From Lachnospiraceae bacterium (GTDB lineage: Bacteria; Bacillota; Clostridia; Lachnospirales; Lachnospiraceae): a DNA stretch of 64,000 nucleotides. The notes below the pieces were generated by a model that had not been told where the DNA came from, did not search any database, and saw only the letters and a list, made by a program, of their open reading frames with translations. Both the position numbers and the translations under genes were made by a program. The stretch lies in NCBI GenBank assembly GCA_022767285.1, contig JALENY010000032.1, positions 37,388 through 101,387 of the forward strand. Direction: 5' to 3'. Numbering within the stretch: position 1 is the first letter of the stretch; every line of letters begins with the position of its first letter. Below are positions 1 to 11,218 of the stretch, piece by piece.

Positions 1-1211
<1,211 letters not shown>

Positions 1212-1218
1212 GCAACTA

Positions 1219-2106
1219 TCAAGTCAGCGCCTCAGCCCCCGCTATAATTTCCGTCAATTCCTGCGTAATAGAGCCCTGACGTGCACGGTTATACTGAAGT
1301 GACAATTTATCGATCATTTCCTGCGCATTGCTGGTTGCCGAATCCATAGCCTGCATTCTGGCCCCGTTTTCACTGGCTGCCGCCTGCATCAGCGCACCAT
1401 AAAAAATACTTGTTATATATTTCGGAATGATCATATTTAACGCCTCTTCTTCAGAAGGCTCATAATTCATCGGTGTCAGCTTTGCATACGGATCTTCTTC
1501 CGTTTCATCCTCCGCAGCATTTTTTTCCACTGCATCCTCCTCGCTGATGGGGAGCAGCTTCAGCAGCGTCGGCTGATGAGAAACCGTATTTTTAAAGAAT
1601 GTATATGCTACATAAATTTCCCCGATTTCGCCTGTCTGGAATTTTTCCATAAGTTCATTGCACACGGAAATCGCATCGGAATAAAGAGGATGGTTCATGA
1701 TTTCGGAAGATTCTTTCATAATCTGATAACCACGGCGTTCTACGTATTCGCGCCCTTTTTTCCCAATACAGTAAACCAATGTGTTCTCCGGGTCAAAATC
1801 ACCGTCCGTGACCAGTTTTGCCACATTGGAGTTGTAGCCGCCCGCCAGTCCGCGGTTAGAACTGATCAAAACGACTGCCTTCTTCCCCTGCGGATTGCCA
1901 TCAAGATACGGATGGTTGATTTTTCCGGTCCGTTCCAGAATCGACTGAACAGTCTGAAACATGGTGAGAAAATAAGGGGACGCTTCTTCCGCCTGAGTCT
2001 TGGATTTCTGCAGTTTTACCGTGGCAACCAGCTTCATGGCCTTGGTAATCTGCTGGGTACTGGTAATACTGCCTTTTCTTCTTTTTATATCTCTCATCGA
2101 GGCCAT
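1219..2106 (-). CDS. atpG: F1Fo ATP synthase gamma subunit
   Basis: Central rotor shaft of F1, 295 aa, the normal length. The N-terminus MASMRDIKRRKGSI and the segment ITKAMKLVATVKL are typical of the gamma N-terminal helix; the C-terminal helix ends with YNRARQGSITQELTEIIAGA, also conserved. The start follows GAGGTG. There is an acidic insertion around residues 193-208 (rich in E and D) that many Clostridia have. The gene lies 18 bases downstream of atpA in the same operon. Confidence 0.97.
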   Translation of the reverse strand: MASMRDIKRRKGSITSTQQITKAMKLVATVKLQKSKTQAEEASPYFLTMFQTVQSILERTGKINHPYLDGNPQGKKAVVLISSNRGLAGGYNSNVAKLVTDGDFDPENTLVYCIGKKGREYVERRGYQIMKESSEIMNHPLYSDAISVCNELMEKFQTGEIGEIYVAYTFFKNTVSHQPTLLKLLPISEEDAVEKNAAEDETEEDPYAKLTPMNYEPSEEEALNMIIPKYITSIFYGALMQAAASENGARMQAMDSATSNAQEMIDKLSLQYNRARQGSITQELTEIIAGAEALT

Positions 2107-2124
2107 GACGGTTCACCTCACTTC

Positions 2125-3657
<1,533 letters not shown>

Positions 3658-3672
3658 TTAAAAGTTTCCTTA

Positions 3673-4260
3673 TTATTGCTGTTTTTCAGCATCATGGTAC
3701 ACCTGTAGGGTGTTTCCTAATTGCAAATGCAAAAGATCTTTTGACATGTGCTCCAGCTGCGTCTTCAGACTGCTGTCCACCACCCGATCCTTAATGCGGA
3801 TCACCATACCGCCCATTAACTCCGGCTCCACGCTGTAATGACACTCCAGCGTCTCGTAGGGAGAGGTTGCAAGAATCTTTTCCTCAATTTGCTTTTTTTG
3901 TATTTCTTTCACTTTCATCGGAGTGCTTATGTAGACCACTCCAATTTTCTTATAATCTTTTACTCTGGCCTCAAAATAATCCAGCATGGCTTTCGTTTCC
4001 GAATACCGGTCTTTCTCCAGTATAATTCTCAGAAAGCCCACCATCTCTTTTGATACCCTGCCATCCAGAATCTTTACCATCATTTCAGTCTTATCCTGAC
4101 GGTTGATTCCGGGATGGGCCATAACCTGATTCAGGTTCTCGTTTCCCAGCAGCAATTTTTTCACTGCACCGGATTCTTCGTACAGCTGATCTGTCATCTG
4201 ATGCTCCACAGCCAGCTCAAACAGGGCATCTCCGTATACTTTAGCTGCTAACTTTGCCAT
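3673..4260 (-). CDS. atpH: F1Fo ATP synthase delta subunit (OSCP)
   Basis: Stator subunit linking the b dimer to the top of F1. 195 aa against a usual 175-185. The N-terminal helical domain (AAKVYGDALFELA) and the C-terminal GGMVIRIKDRVVDSSLKTQLE segment are diagnostic. The last 14 residues, GNTLQVYHDAEKQQ, are encoded by a copy of the dispersed atp repeat, so the extra length is probably a repeat-derived tail. The start overlaps the 3' end of atpF by 13 bases, which suggests translational coupling. Confidence 0.94.
   Translation of the reverse strand: MAKLAAKVYGDALFELAVEHQMTDQLYEESGAVKKLLLGNENLNQVMAHPGINRQDKTEMMVKILDGRVSKEMVGFLRIILEKDRYSETKAMLDYFEARVKDYKKIGVVYISTPMKVKEIQKKQIEEKILATSPYETLECHYSVEPELMGGMVIRIKDRVVDSSLKTQLEHMSKDLLHLQLGNTLQVYHDAEKQQ
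3685..3717. repeat. Dispersed palindromic repeat inside the atpH 3' end (copy 2)
   Basis: The core TTCAGCATCATGGTACACC then TGTAGGGTGTTTCC matches copies 1 and 3 at most positions and, as in copy 1, has TTTCCTTA-type sequence on both flanks (3665-3671 and about 3714-3719). It is read through in frame by atpH and supplies its C-terminal codons. On the transcribed strand ACACCCTACAGGTGT can form a short hairpin. Confidence 0.65.
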
Positions 4261-4763
4261 ACGTTATCACCCATTTCCTTTAAGGTTTCCTGAATCAGTT
4301 CATCCTGTTTCTTTTCATCTACCGATGCTCCGACCACCTTGCCGGCCATCTGGGTTGCCACCAGTATGATCTGCTGTTTCATCTCATCCTGAGCTTTGTC
4401 TTTTTCAAGCTGAATCTCAGCTTCCGCTCTCTGGCGAATGCGGACTGCCTCTTCCTGGGCCTCCATAACAATCTGCTTTTCGTTAAGCATTGCCTTTTTC
4501 CGTGCTTCTGAAAGAAGTGCTTCCGTCTCTTTCTGAACATCATTCAGCTTGCTCTCATACTCTGCTTTTAACTGTGCGGCATCAGCCTTATCTCTGGCAG
4601 CCTCATCCAGCTGATTTTTGATCCGATCCTGCCGGTCACGCAGCAATTTTTTAACCGGTTCAAACAGCAGATAGGACAACAGTAAAAACAGCACAAAAAT
4701 GTTAAATGCGTTGATTACCACGTCGAACAGCAGTTGGGCGTCCAGATTAAATAATCGTTCCAA
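4248..4763 (-). CDS. atpF: F1Fo ATP synthase b subunit
   Basis: Peripheral stalk, 171 aa. One N-terminal membrane helix (about residues 12-32, INAFNIFVLFLLLSYLLF) is followed by a long charged amphipathic coiled coil (about 35-150), the expected architecture. The start is TTG at 4761-4763, chosen because AGGAGG lies 7 bases upstream and the membrane helix follows directly. The 3' end overlaps atpH. Confidence 0.95.
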   Translation of the reverse strand: MERLFNLDAQLLFDVVINAFNIFVLFLLLSYLLFEPVKKLLRDRQDRIKNQLDEAARDKADAAQLKAEYESKLNDVQKETEALLSEARKKAMLNEKQIVMEAQEEAVRIRQRAEAEIQLEKDKAQDEMKQQIILVATQMAGKVVGASVDEKKQDELIQETLKEMGDNVWQS

Positions 4764-4798
4764 GGTTATGCCTCCTTTCCTCTATCTTGCCATGCCTT

Positions 4799-4830
4799 TT
4801 GGCATAATGGTATACCCGCAGGGTATTTCC
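4799..4830. repeat. Dispersed palindromic repeat between atpE and atpF (copy 3)
   Basis: Core TTGGCATAATGG then TATACCCGCAGGGTATTTCC. On the transcribed strand ATACCC-TGC-GGGTAT and ATGCC-AAAA-GGCAT can each form a hairpin. It nearly duplicates copy 1 at 1165-1196. It fills the 86-base gap between atpE and atpF, so the two hairpins sit in the mRNA between the c and b subunit genes, which are needed in very different amounts. Confidence 0.75.
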
Positions 4831-4849
4831 TGCCTTTCGATTCCGTCAA

Positions 4850-5116
<267 letters not shown>

Positions 5117-5149
5117 TCATTCCTCCTAATTATCTTTAAATTTTTCTTT

Positions 5150-5887
5150 TTATGCATCTCCGATTTTATCCTGTGTATATACCATCGTCAGCATACAAAA
5201 TACGTATGTTTGTATTGCTCCGGCGAACACATCCATATAGGCGTGTAAGAATGCCGGAACGCCCAGCTTCACCAGAAGCGGTACCAGTCCATAGATCAAT
5301 GCCATAATAACGGTTCCCGATAAAATATTACCGAAGAGACGCAGCGCCAGTGAAAACGGTGTGGCAATTTCTCCGATTAAATTAATGGGGAACAACAGCG
5401 GCAATGGCTGGAACAGCCCTGTAAATGCACCGGCTTTGTTATACTTGACGTTATTGTACTGTACAATACAAAACGTCATAAGGCCCAGCGGAAGTGTCAC
5501 GCCAAAATCCGCCGTGGGCGGCCGCAGACCAAACAATCCCGAAATATTTGATATCAGGATAAAAATAAATATGGAACCGACATAGTTGACAAATTTGAAA
5601 CCCTGTTTTCCCATGGTTCCTCTCACCATTTTGTCGAGCATCTCTACAATCAGCTCCGCCACATTCTGAAGCCCGTCAGGCACTTCTTTCGGATGCAGGA
5701 TCCTGCGCCGCATCACCAGCGCCATAATTACGATAAACGCGGTGATGATCCACATGGCCAGATGTGTTGTCGTGATCCACAGTTCCTGCCCCAACAGGGT
5801 AAACTTGTGAACCCCCTTTATCATGAAATCAAATTCCTTTTCGTCTGTCTGAGCGGCGGCAATGAGCAGCATATTCATTCCCGGCAC
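5150..5887 (-). CDS. atpB: F1Fo ATP synthase a subunit
   Basis: Stator channel subunit of Fo, about 245 aa with five to six membrane helices. The conserved LIGEIATPFSLALRLFGNI segment contains the essential Arg facing the c ring. I chose the GTG at 5885-5887 because AAGGTGAGG lies about 6 bases upstream and it falls just after the stop of the upstream gene; an in-frame GTG at 5914 and an ATG at 5878 are alternatives. The C-terminus YVFCMLTMVYTQDKIGDA is typical of clostridial proteins. Confidence 0.94.
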   Translation of the reverse strand: MPGMNMLLIAAAQTDEKEFDFMIKGVHKFTLLGQELWITTTHLAMWIITAFIVIMALVMRRRILHPKEVPDGLQNVAELIVEMLDKMVRGTMGKQGFKFVNYVGSIFIFILISNISGLFGLRPPTADFGVTLPLGLMTFCIVQYNNVKYNKAGAFTGLFQPLPLLFPINLIGEIATPFSLALRLFGNILSGTVIMALIYGLVPLLVKLGVPAFLHAYMDVFAGAIQTYVFCMLTMVYTQDKIGDA

Positions 5888-5894
5888 TTTTGCC

Positions 5895-6293
5895 TCACCT
5901 TCCTTTCCCGGCACGTTTCATCAGAAAGCTGTGTAGCGACGGCTGCAGATATGCTGCCGGTTTGAGCCCGAACATGCCGATAAATGTCATAATAATATTT
6001 CCAATCTTAAGATATAACATGAACAAAATCACCGCACAGATAACCAACAGTCTGAGACTGTACATCTTCATACTTTTTTTCTGTGCCCCACTCGGATCCA
6101 GATCCAGTGCCTTCGACAGTCCCAGATGCATATGCCAGATCATAAAAAATGCCAGGCCAACTCCTACCCAAAGGCCAATGGCAAATCCGGTTTTGTCTAT
6201 CACAAACCACATGCCGATCAGTTGCACCAGTGCCCCGTAAATCAGAAGCATCCCCCAGATTTCGCGGATAATCGGCTCAATCCTCTTCATCAT
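5895..6293 (-). CDS. AtpI-like small membrane protein of the ATP synthase operon
   Basis: About 132 aa with four predicted membrane helices (around residues 13-32, 36-54, 77-97 and 99-118) and little else. Its place directly upstream of atpB and its layout fit the AtpI/ATP synthase subunit I family, proposed to help c-ring assembly or ion uptake. The start ATG at 6291-6293 has AAAGGAG 7 bases upstream; the coding region overlaps the preceding gene by 17 bases, so translation is probably coupled. Sequence conservation in this family is low, so the name rests on context. Confidence 0.75.
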   Translation of the reverse strand: MMKRIEPIIREIWGMLLIYGALVQLIGMWFVIDKTGFAIGLWVGVGLAFFMIWHMHLGLSKALDLDPSGAQKKSMKMYSLRLLVICAVILFMLYLKIGNIIMTFIGMFGLKPAAYLQPSLHSFLMKRAGKGR

Positions 6294-6546
6294 GTGATTT
6301 CTCCTTTTCCAAATCCGATTTTCTGTCATCGCTGTCACGTTCCGGAATCGCATTTTTTACCAGAATATACGCATTTCGAATACCGGAGACAAATCCAAGC
6401 ACCATCAGCGGTATCAATGTATGCCAGCCAAATTTACCATCCAGAAACCAGCCAATAAAGACACATAAAAAAACAGGCGTCAGCATACCGATTCCCAGCT
6501 GTGTGACAAGTGCCAGGGTACGCCAGACGCTATTATTATAGTTCAA
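6277..6546 (-). CDS. AtpZ/AtpQ-like two-helix protein, first gene of the atp operon
   Basis: 89 aa with two membrane helices (about residues 9-33 and 37-57) and a charged tail rich in Asp, Glu and Lys. The segment QLGIGMLTPVFLCVFIGWFL followed by a short loop and a GLY-containing second helix matches the small F0F1-ATPase-associated family (AtpZ/AtpQ), thought to be involved in Mg2+/Ca2+ transport or Fo assembly. The start is TTG at 6544-6546 with AAAGGAG 7 bases upstream; a longer in-frame extension to 6672 lacks a ribosome site and runs into the promoter. Confidence 0.75.
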   Translation of the reverse strand: MNYNNSVWRTLALVTQLGIGMLTPVFLCVFIGWFLDGKFGWHTLIPLMVLGFVSGIRNAYILVKNAIPERDSDDRKSDLEKEKSHDEED

Positions 6547-6670
6547 AATGCTTCTCCTTTCCCGCCTATCCAGGATACCTGCAGAATACAGAAAGCATAT
6601 GCTCCTGCATCCCTGTTTTACAATGAGCAGGCGCGAACAGATGTCCGTCAGGCATCCGCGCTCTGGTATC

Positions 6671-6699
6671 ATAATATAATATTTTCAGAAAAAAGTCCA
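6671..6699 (-). promoter_or_regulatory. Likely atp operon promoter
   Basis: Read on the minus strand: TGGACT (6694-6699), 17-base spacer, TATTAT (6671-6676), lying in a very AT-rich block about 120 bases before the first atp gene. No other convincing promoter was seen in the 6673-6804 gap. Confidence 0.5.
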
Positions 6700-6804
6700 G
6701 TTAATCCCGGTTCTTTTGCACAAAAAAATATTAAAATATTATAAAAAACTACTATTTTTTCTATAAAGTGGCCATGATCAACAAAGTTCCTCCGTTCTGC
6801 AATT

Positions 6805-7536
6805 CTAATACAGGAACGTCATTTTTTTGCCCGTTTTCGGATGCCGGAACTCCAGACGATATGCACAAAGCTGAAGCCGGCTCTCCTTTCCCGGGTTCGG
6901 ATTGTATTTTCCGTCTCCTGCAATAGGCATTCCGGCATGAGAAAGCTGTACACGAATCTGGTGATGCCGCCCGGTAACCAGCTCAATTTCCAGATGGGTA
7001 TCATCTTTCTTCCTATAATGAAGTGTAGCTTCTTTTGCTCCCGGCGTTCCTTTCGGCACCACCCGGGAAGTATTTGTTTTGGCATCTTTTAAAAGGTAAT
7101 CCGTCAGCGTATCCGTCTCCTTGGGAATCACGCCATCCACCTCTGCCAGGTAGTATTTCCCCATCGTGTGGTTTGTAATCTGTTTATTCAGTTCTTTTGC
7201 TGCAAAAGCAGTTTTCGCAAAAACCAGGACACCGCTGACCGGCTGATCCAGACGATGAATAACGGCCAGATAAGGCTGATTAATGTTTCTATGGTTTTCT
7301 CCGGGCTTTACAGCGGACATATTTTTCCTGCCTGATGCGGAGTGTCCCGTAACAAAACTGCCCGTCACATGGCCTTCACCTTTTTGTTCCTTCCTTTTTT
7401 CTTCTGCCAGATAATTTTTCAGCAGGCTTTCCATGTCCATCTGCGCGATCCGTGCAGTCTGAACTGCAATCCCTGCCGGCTTTCTGCAGACTAATAATTC
7501 ATTGTCTTCATATAATATATTCTCCTGAATGTTCAT
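6805..7536 (-). CDS. RluA-family 23S rRNA/tRNA pseudouridine synthase
   Basis: 243 aa; converts specific uridines in RNA to pseudouridine. The catalytic motif HRLDQPVSG is present with the nucleophilic Asp at residue 97, followed by the family stretches GKYYLAEVDG and GRHHQIRVQLSH. There is no N-terminal S4 domain, and residues 45-85 form a Lys/Gly-rich insertion between the N-terminal strand region and the catalytic core. The ATG follows AAAGGATAA. It points away from the histidine phosphatase gene and lies upstream of the atp promoter. The exact target RNA cannot be told from sequence alone. Confidence 0.92.
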   Translation of the reverse strand: MNIQENILYEDNELLVCRKPAGIAVQTARIAQMDMESLLKNYLAEEKRKEQKGEGHVTGSFVTGHSASGRKNMSAVKPGENHRNINQPYLAVIHRLDQPVSGVLVFAKTAFAAKELNKQITNHTMGKYYLAEVDGVIPKETDTLTDYLLKDAKTNTSRVVPKGTPGAKEATLHYRKKDDTHLEIELVTGRHHQIRVQLSHAGMPIAGDGKYNPNPGKESRLQLCAYRLEFRHPKTGKKMTFLY

Positions 7537-7913
7537 CGGTTATCCTTTTCCGCCTCTTATTTTCCGGTATCATCATCGATATACCGAAGTAATTTTCCAG
7601 TTCCCTGAGGCTATTTTTCAAAGTATTGTGTTTTCTTTTAACAATACTTGGCTTCCCGGTAAAGTGCAAGTGGTTTTTTCAGCCAGCGCCCGACCGAATG
7701 TTTTCAGGTCCTGTCTTTGTTTCAAATCTATTCTCTTTCTCTGCCGGATACAGGACAGGCATCTGCTTTTCAAGCCTTTACATTTTCTTATTTTCTATCT
7801 ATAATAACATTCAATAGTTGTTTGTATCCATACACAGAGAACGTACATTCTGTTTTCCTGGATTACTTTTTGAAAAAAATTTATAAAGAACATTACCTGG
7901 AGGAATCAATAAA
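7537..7913. other. 377-base gap between divergent genes
   Basis: AT-rich and pyrimidine-rich on the plus strand. It holds one clear inverted repeat, AAGTATTG (7621-7628) with CAATACTT (7642-7649). Short open frames exist but have no ribosome site or recognisable content. It must contain the promoters of the two divergent flanking genes, though none stands out. Confidence 0.5.
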
Positions 7914-8687
7914 ATGAGAATCTTATTTGTCCGTCACGGAGACCCCGACTACGCAAACGACACTTTAACAGAAAAAGGCCACCGTGAAGCCGCTTGCCTG
8001 GCTGAAACCGCACCGGATCTGAATATGGGAGACTGCTACGTGTCGCCTCTTGGCCGTGCAAAAGATACGGCTGCCTACTGTTTAAAAAAGCTGGGAAAAA
8101 CTGCAGAAACCATGGAGTGGCTGCGTGAATTCTCCGATACCGTCGATATCAATGGAAGTGAAGAATTGCTTCGCTGTTACCCGAACACCAGGATTATCGA
8201 TGGGCGTTACAAAACACGTATTCCCTGGGATATGGTTCCGGGCTACTTTACCGAGCACCCGGAATATATCGATCGTTTCGCATGGCGCAATTCCGAAGTT
8301 GCGAAACACAGCCGGATTGTGGAAGACTATGATGCAGTCATCGCCGGCATGGATCGCCTTTTGGAAAAATACGGATACGTCCGCGAAGGCGATCATTATC
8401 GCGTGGAAAAAGGATGCAGCCAGACCATCACGCTCTTCTGCCATTTTGGCGTTACCTGCGTGCTGCTTTCTCACCTGTGGAACATGTCACCGTTCATTTT
8501 ATGGCACAGTCTTGGCCTTCTGCCCACTTCCGTAAGCGAACTGGTAACTGAAGAACGGGAAAAAGGAATTGCTTATTTCCGTGGCCTGCGCCTGGGTGAT
8601 CAGAGTCACCTGTATGCCGGAAAAGAGGAACCGTCTTTTGCATGTCGGTTTTGTGAGTTGTATGGGAATGAGAATGAGAGGCACTGA
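7914..8687 (+). CDS. Histidine phosphatase family protein
   Basis: 257 aa of the phosphoglycerate-mutase-like superfamily. The N-terminal signature ILFVRHGDPDY holds the catalytic His8 of the RHG motif, SPLGRAKDTA follows, and a second His lies in CHFGVT (about residue 183). Such proteins remove phosphate from small metabolites or proteins; the substrate is unknown here. Start ATG has GGAGG 10 bases upstream. It stands alone, divergent from the pseudouridine synthase and convergent with the GH65 gene. Confidence 0.88.
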   Translation: MRILFVRHGDPDYANDTLTEKGHREAACLAETAPDLNMGDCYVSPLGRAKDTAAYCLKKLGKTAETMEWLREFSDTVDINGSEELLRCYPNTRIIDGRYKTRIPWDMVPGYFTEHPEYIDRFAWRNSEVAKHSRIVEDYDAVIAGMDRLLEKYGYVREGDHYRVEKGCSQTITLFCHFGVTCVLLSHLWNMSPFILWHSLGLLPTSVSELVTEEREKGIAYFRGLRLGDQSHLYAGKEEPSFACRFCELYGNENERH

Positions 8688-8747
8688 ATAAACGATCCAC
8701 GTAAACATTTCATCCGGAACGCTTTTCTGTCCAAGGTATTTTGGAGT

Positions 8748-8827
8748 ATAAAGGACCTGACTCCTGCCACGAACTTTCTGTATAATTAGCAGAATTTTTT
8801 GTTCGAAGACAGAAGTCAGGCCTTTAT
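8748..8827. repeat. Nested 80-base hairpin between convergent genes
   Basis: Outer arms ATAAAGG plus CCTGACT (8748-8762, one bulged A) pair with AGTCAGGCCTTTAT (8814-8827). Inside, CGAAC (8770-8774) pairs with GTTCG (8801-8805) and TTCTG (8776-8780) with CAGAA (8790-8794). It is much longer than a usual terminator and lacks a T-run on either side. It could be a bidirectional terminator, a REP-like element or a miniature inverted-repeat element. Confidence 0.6.
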
Positions 8828-8898
8828 CTATATCGCATCATCAGAAAAAACGCTATTTTTTATTTGTTTCTTAATTTACTCTGAATCTGATGTTTTTC

Positions 8899-11199
8899 TT
8901 AAAAACTATAACATACAATCAAACTTTCTTTCAGTTCATACATCCGGTCTTTCACCCATACCTTGATCGGATCAGGTCGGCTGCTGACAAGGGAAACCCT
9001 ATTGTGGTCTATCGAGATACGAACCTCCTTTTCACAAACAACCACACCGAATTCTACTCCGCTGATTTCATCCGGCAGACACGGTGTAATATGCACGCCA
9101 TTTTCATCCATCCGAAATCCGGCAAAACCACGTACCACAGCCATCCAGATACCGCCCATGGCAGCCGCATGAATTCCTTCGTTAGAAGAATAGGGATTTG
9201 GCCCCATATCAATATCAATTGCCCCCAGAAAGCTTTCATAAGCCGCTTCTTTTTTCTGATTATCACTTGCCACGATCGAATAAACCGCATGGCTTAAAGA
9301 AGAATCATGAATCGTCTTCGGCTCGTAATAATTCCAGGTAGCTTCTTTTATCTCCTTATCAAACAGCTCCGGCATAAGAGCAAGCAGCATAACCGTATCA
9401 GCCTGTTTCAGCACCTGCATTTCATTGACCTGTTTTCTGCTATATTTTTTCAGGATCATCTGTTTCACATCATCCTGCCTGTATTTCAGCACATCAATAA
9501 TCTCTTTCGTCATGAACGTGTCGTCCTGAGGCAGAACCCCATCTTCCCGTGGCTGCGGCAAATACAGATATTCAAGATAATGAACAAGTTTTTCACGGAT
9601 GTTTTCTTCCGCAAAGCTCTCACTTATCCTCTGAATTTCTTCCGGGGAACATCCATTCAGAATTTCAAGTGCTTTTTTCACCACAAAACAAGCCATGTAG
9701 TTGGTATATGTATTATTATCGATGTGCTCCGTATATTCATCAGGCCCAATAATATCCAGAATCTCATAGCGGTTTTTCTCTTCTTTGAACACACTTCGAC
9801 TGAGCCAGAACAGAGCGCTTCCAATAATAATATCATTTCCGCCCTTTTCCATAAACTGCTTATCCAGTGTTGCCAGATAATATAGCCATACGGCATATGC
9901 AATATCTGCTGTGATATGATGCTCCTTAATTCCTGCCCATACATGCGCAGCCTTTCCGGTCATAATATCCATGCTTGCAAAAAGCGGGGTTTCCTCCTCG
10001 CCGGTTATGGCACTTTCCCATGGAAACATCAGACCTTTATAACCTTTCTTTCTCGCATTCTTTTTTGCCTGTTTGATGCGTTGTACACGATACTCCAAAA
10101 GATTTCTGGCTTTTTTGGGATCGGTATACTGGAAATAGGGAAGCATGAAAATCTCTGTATCCCAGAATACGTGCCCTTTGTAACCTTCACCGCTCAATCC
10201 TTTTGCTGCGATGGAACTGTGATTGTCTGTCGGCACCATAGCACTCAGATGATACTGGGCAAAACGGATTGCCAACTGAAGTTTTTCATTTTCCGTCTTA
10301 ATCAAAATGTCATTTTTATCCCAGAATTTTTTCATAGATCCGGCGCTTTCCTCAAAAAGTTTTTCATATCCCTTTTCGAGTGAGTTTTGTGCGGCACTAA
10401 CCACCATTTCCTGTGCGATTTCGTCGTCCATCTGATATAGATCATGGCTGGTATACAAGACAGCCAGTTTTTCATAAACTGCGCTTTTGCTTTTTTCCAC
10501 ACGAAAACTGCGCTTTTCATGAAGTTTTCTGCGTTCCATTCCGAAACTTCTTGTGTCTTCTTTCACATGTTCCACACGAGTCCCGCTGCAATGGTACATC
10601 GTAATCCCGCTGTCTGTAGTTTTCTGGTCTAAATACAGCAATTTGTAATTCAGAACCTTCTTATTTCCATCCACAAAATGCTGTACACCGGAGTTGGTCA
10701 TTCTTGCATTAATTCCGGTCTCGACACTCACCAGGGTTTCTTCATCCAGCGGCGTGATTTCCACCCGACTTCCGTACAGATGTCTTTTAGCCCTGGAAAC
10801 ACATCTGCGGAAAACAAGCTGATACCGTTTTCCCATCGGCGACTCCCACAAAACTTCTCTACGAAGTTCCGCCGTATACATATTCAAATATCTTGAATAA
10901 TTCAACAGCTTCCCATGCAGCATAGAAAAGATTTCTCCATTTAGAATAATTTTCATTTCACAGGAATCAGCCAGATTGGGAAGTTCGATGGTCTCTCCCT
11001 GGCAGCTGTTAAAACAGCCTGCGGCAAACATACCGCGTGTCTGGAAAGGGTACACTTCCTCAAGCGCAGAGCGGATTCCCATATATCCATTCGCAAGGTA
11101 GAGGATGCTTTCCGCCTTTCCTTGGTACTGCATGAGGAACTCATCTTCACCGATCAGCCAGTTTCTCAGCTTTCCCGTTCCTTTGCCATATGTAATCAT
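8899..11199 (-). CDS. GH65 glycoside phosphorylase (YcjT/kojibiose phosphorylase-like)
   Basis: 766 aa, full length for family GH65, which phosphorolyses alpha-glucosides with inversion to beta-glucose 1-phosphate. The catalytic motif GPDEYTEHIDNNTYTN places the acid Glu at residue 488, in line with maltose phosphorylase. The N-terminal super-sandwich domain (GNGYMG-type segment at about 37-45) and the (alpha/alpha)6 barrel are both complete. The start ATG at 11197-11199 follows AGGAGG; an upstream in-frame extension would overlap the next gene. It ends the ycj-like operon. The substrate may be kojibiose, as for E. coli YcjT, or another glucoside. A beta-phosphoglucomutase at 24612 would use its product. 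Confidence 0.93.
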   Translation of the reverse strand: MITYGKGTGKLRNWLIGEDEFLMQYQGKAESILYLANGYMGIRSALEEVYPFQTRGMFAAGCFNSCQGETIELPNLADSCEMKIILNGEIFSMLHGKLLNYSRYLNMYTAELRREVLWESPMGKRYQLVFRRCVSRAKRHLYGSRVEITPLDEETLVSVETGINARMTNSGVQHFVDGNKKVLNYKLLYLDQKTTDSGITMYHCSGTRVEHVKEDTRSFGMERRKLHEKRSFRVEKSKSAVYEKLAVLYTSHDLYQMDDEIAQEMVVSAAQNSLEKGYEKLFEESAGSMKKFWDKNDILIKTENEKLQLAIRFAQYHLSAMVPTDNHSSIAAKGLSGEGYKGHVFWDTEIFMLPYFQYTDPKKARNLLEYRVQRIKQAKKNARKKGYKGLMFPWESAITGEEETPLFASMDIMTGKAAHVWAGIKEHHITADIAYAVWLYYLATLDKQFMEKGGNDIIIGSALFWLSRSVFKEEKNRYEILDIIGPDEYTEHIDNNTYTNYMACFVVKKALEILNGCSPEEIQRISESFAEENIREKLVHYLEYLYLPQPREDGVLPQDDTFMTKEIIDVLKYRQDDVKQMILKKYSRKQVNEMQVLKQADTVMLLALMPELFDKEIKEATWNYYEPKTIHDSSLSHAVYSIVASDNQKKEAAYESFLGAIDIDMGPNPYSSNEGIHAAAMGGIWMAVVRGFAGFRMDENGVHITPCLPDEISGVEFGVVVCEKEVRISIDHNRVSLVSSRPDPIKVWVKDRMYELKESLIVCYSF

Positions 11200-11218
11200 C
11201 TTCTGCCTCCTGCTATTA

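Noticed and set aside
7529..7917. Small plus-strand frames before the histidine phosphatase
   Set aside because: Short, overlapping, no ribosome site and compositions expected of AT-rich spacer.
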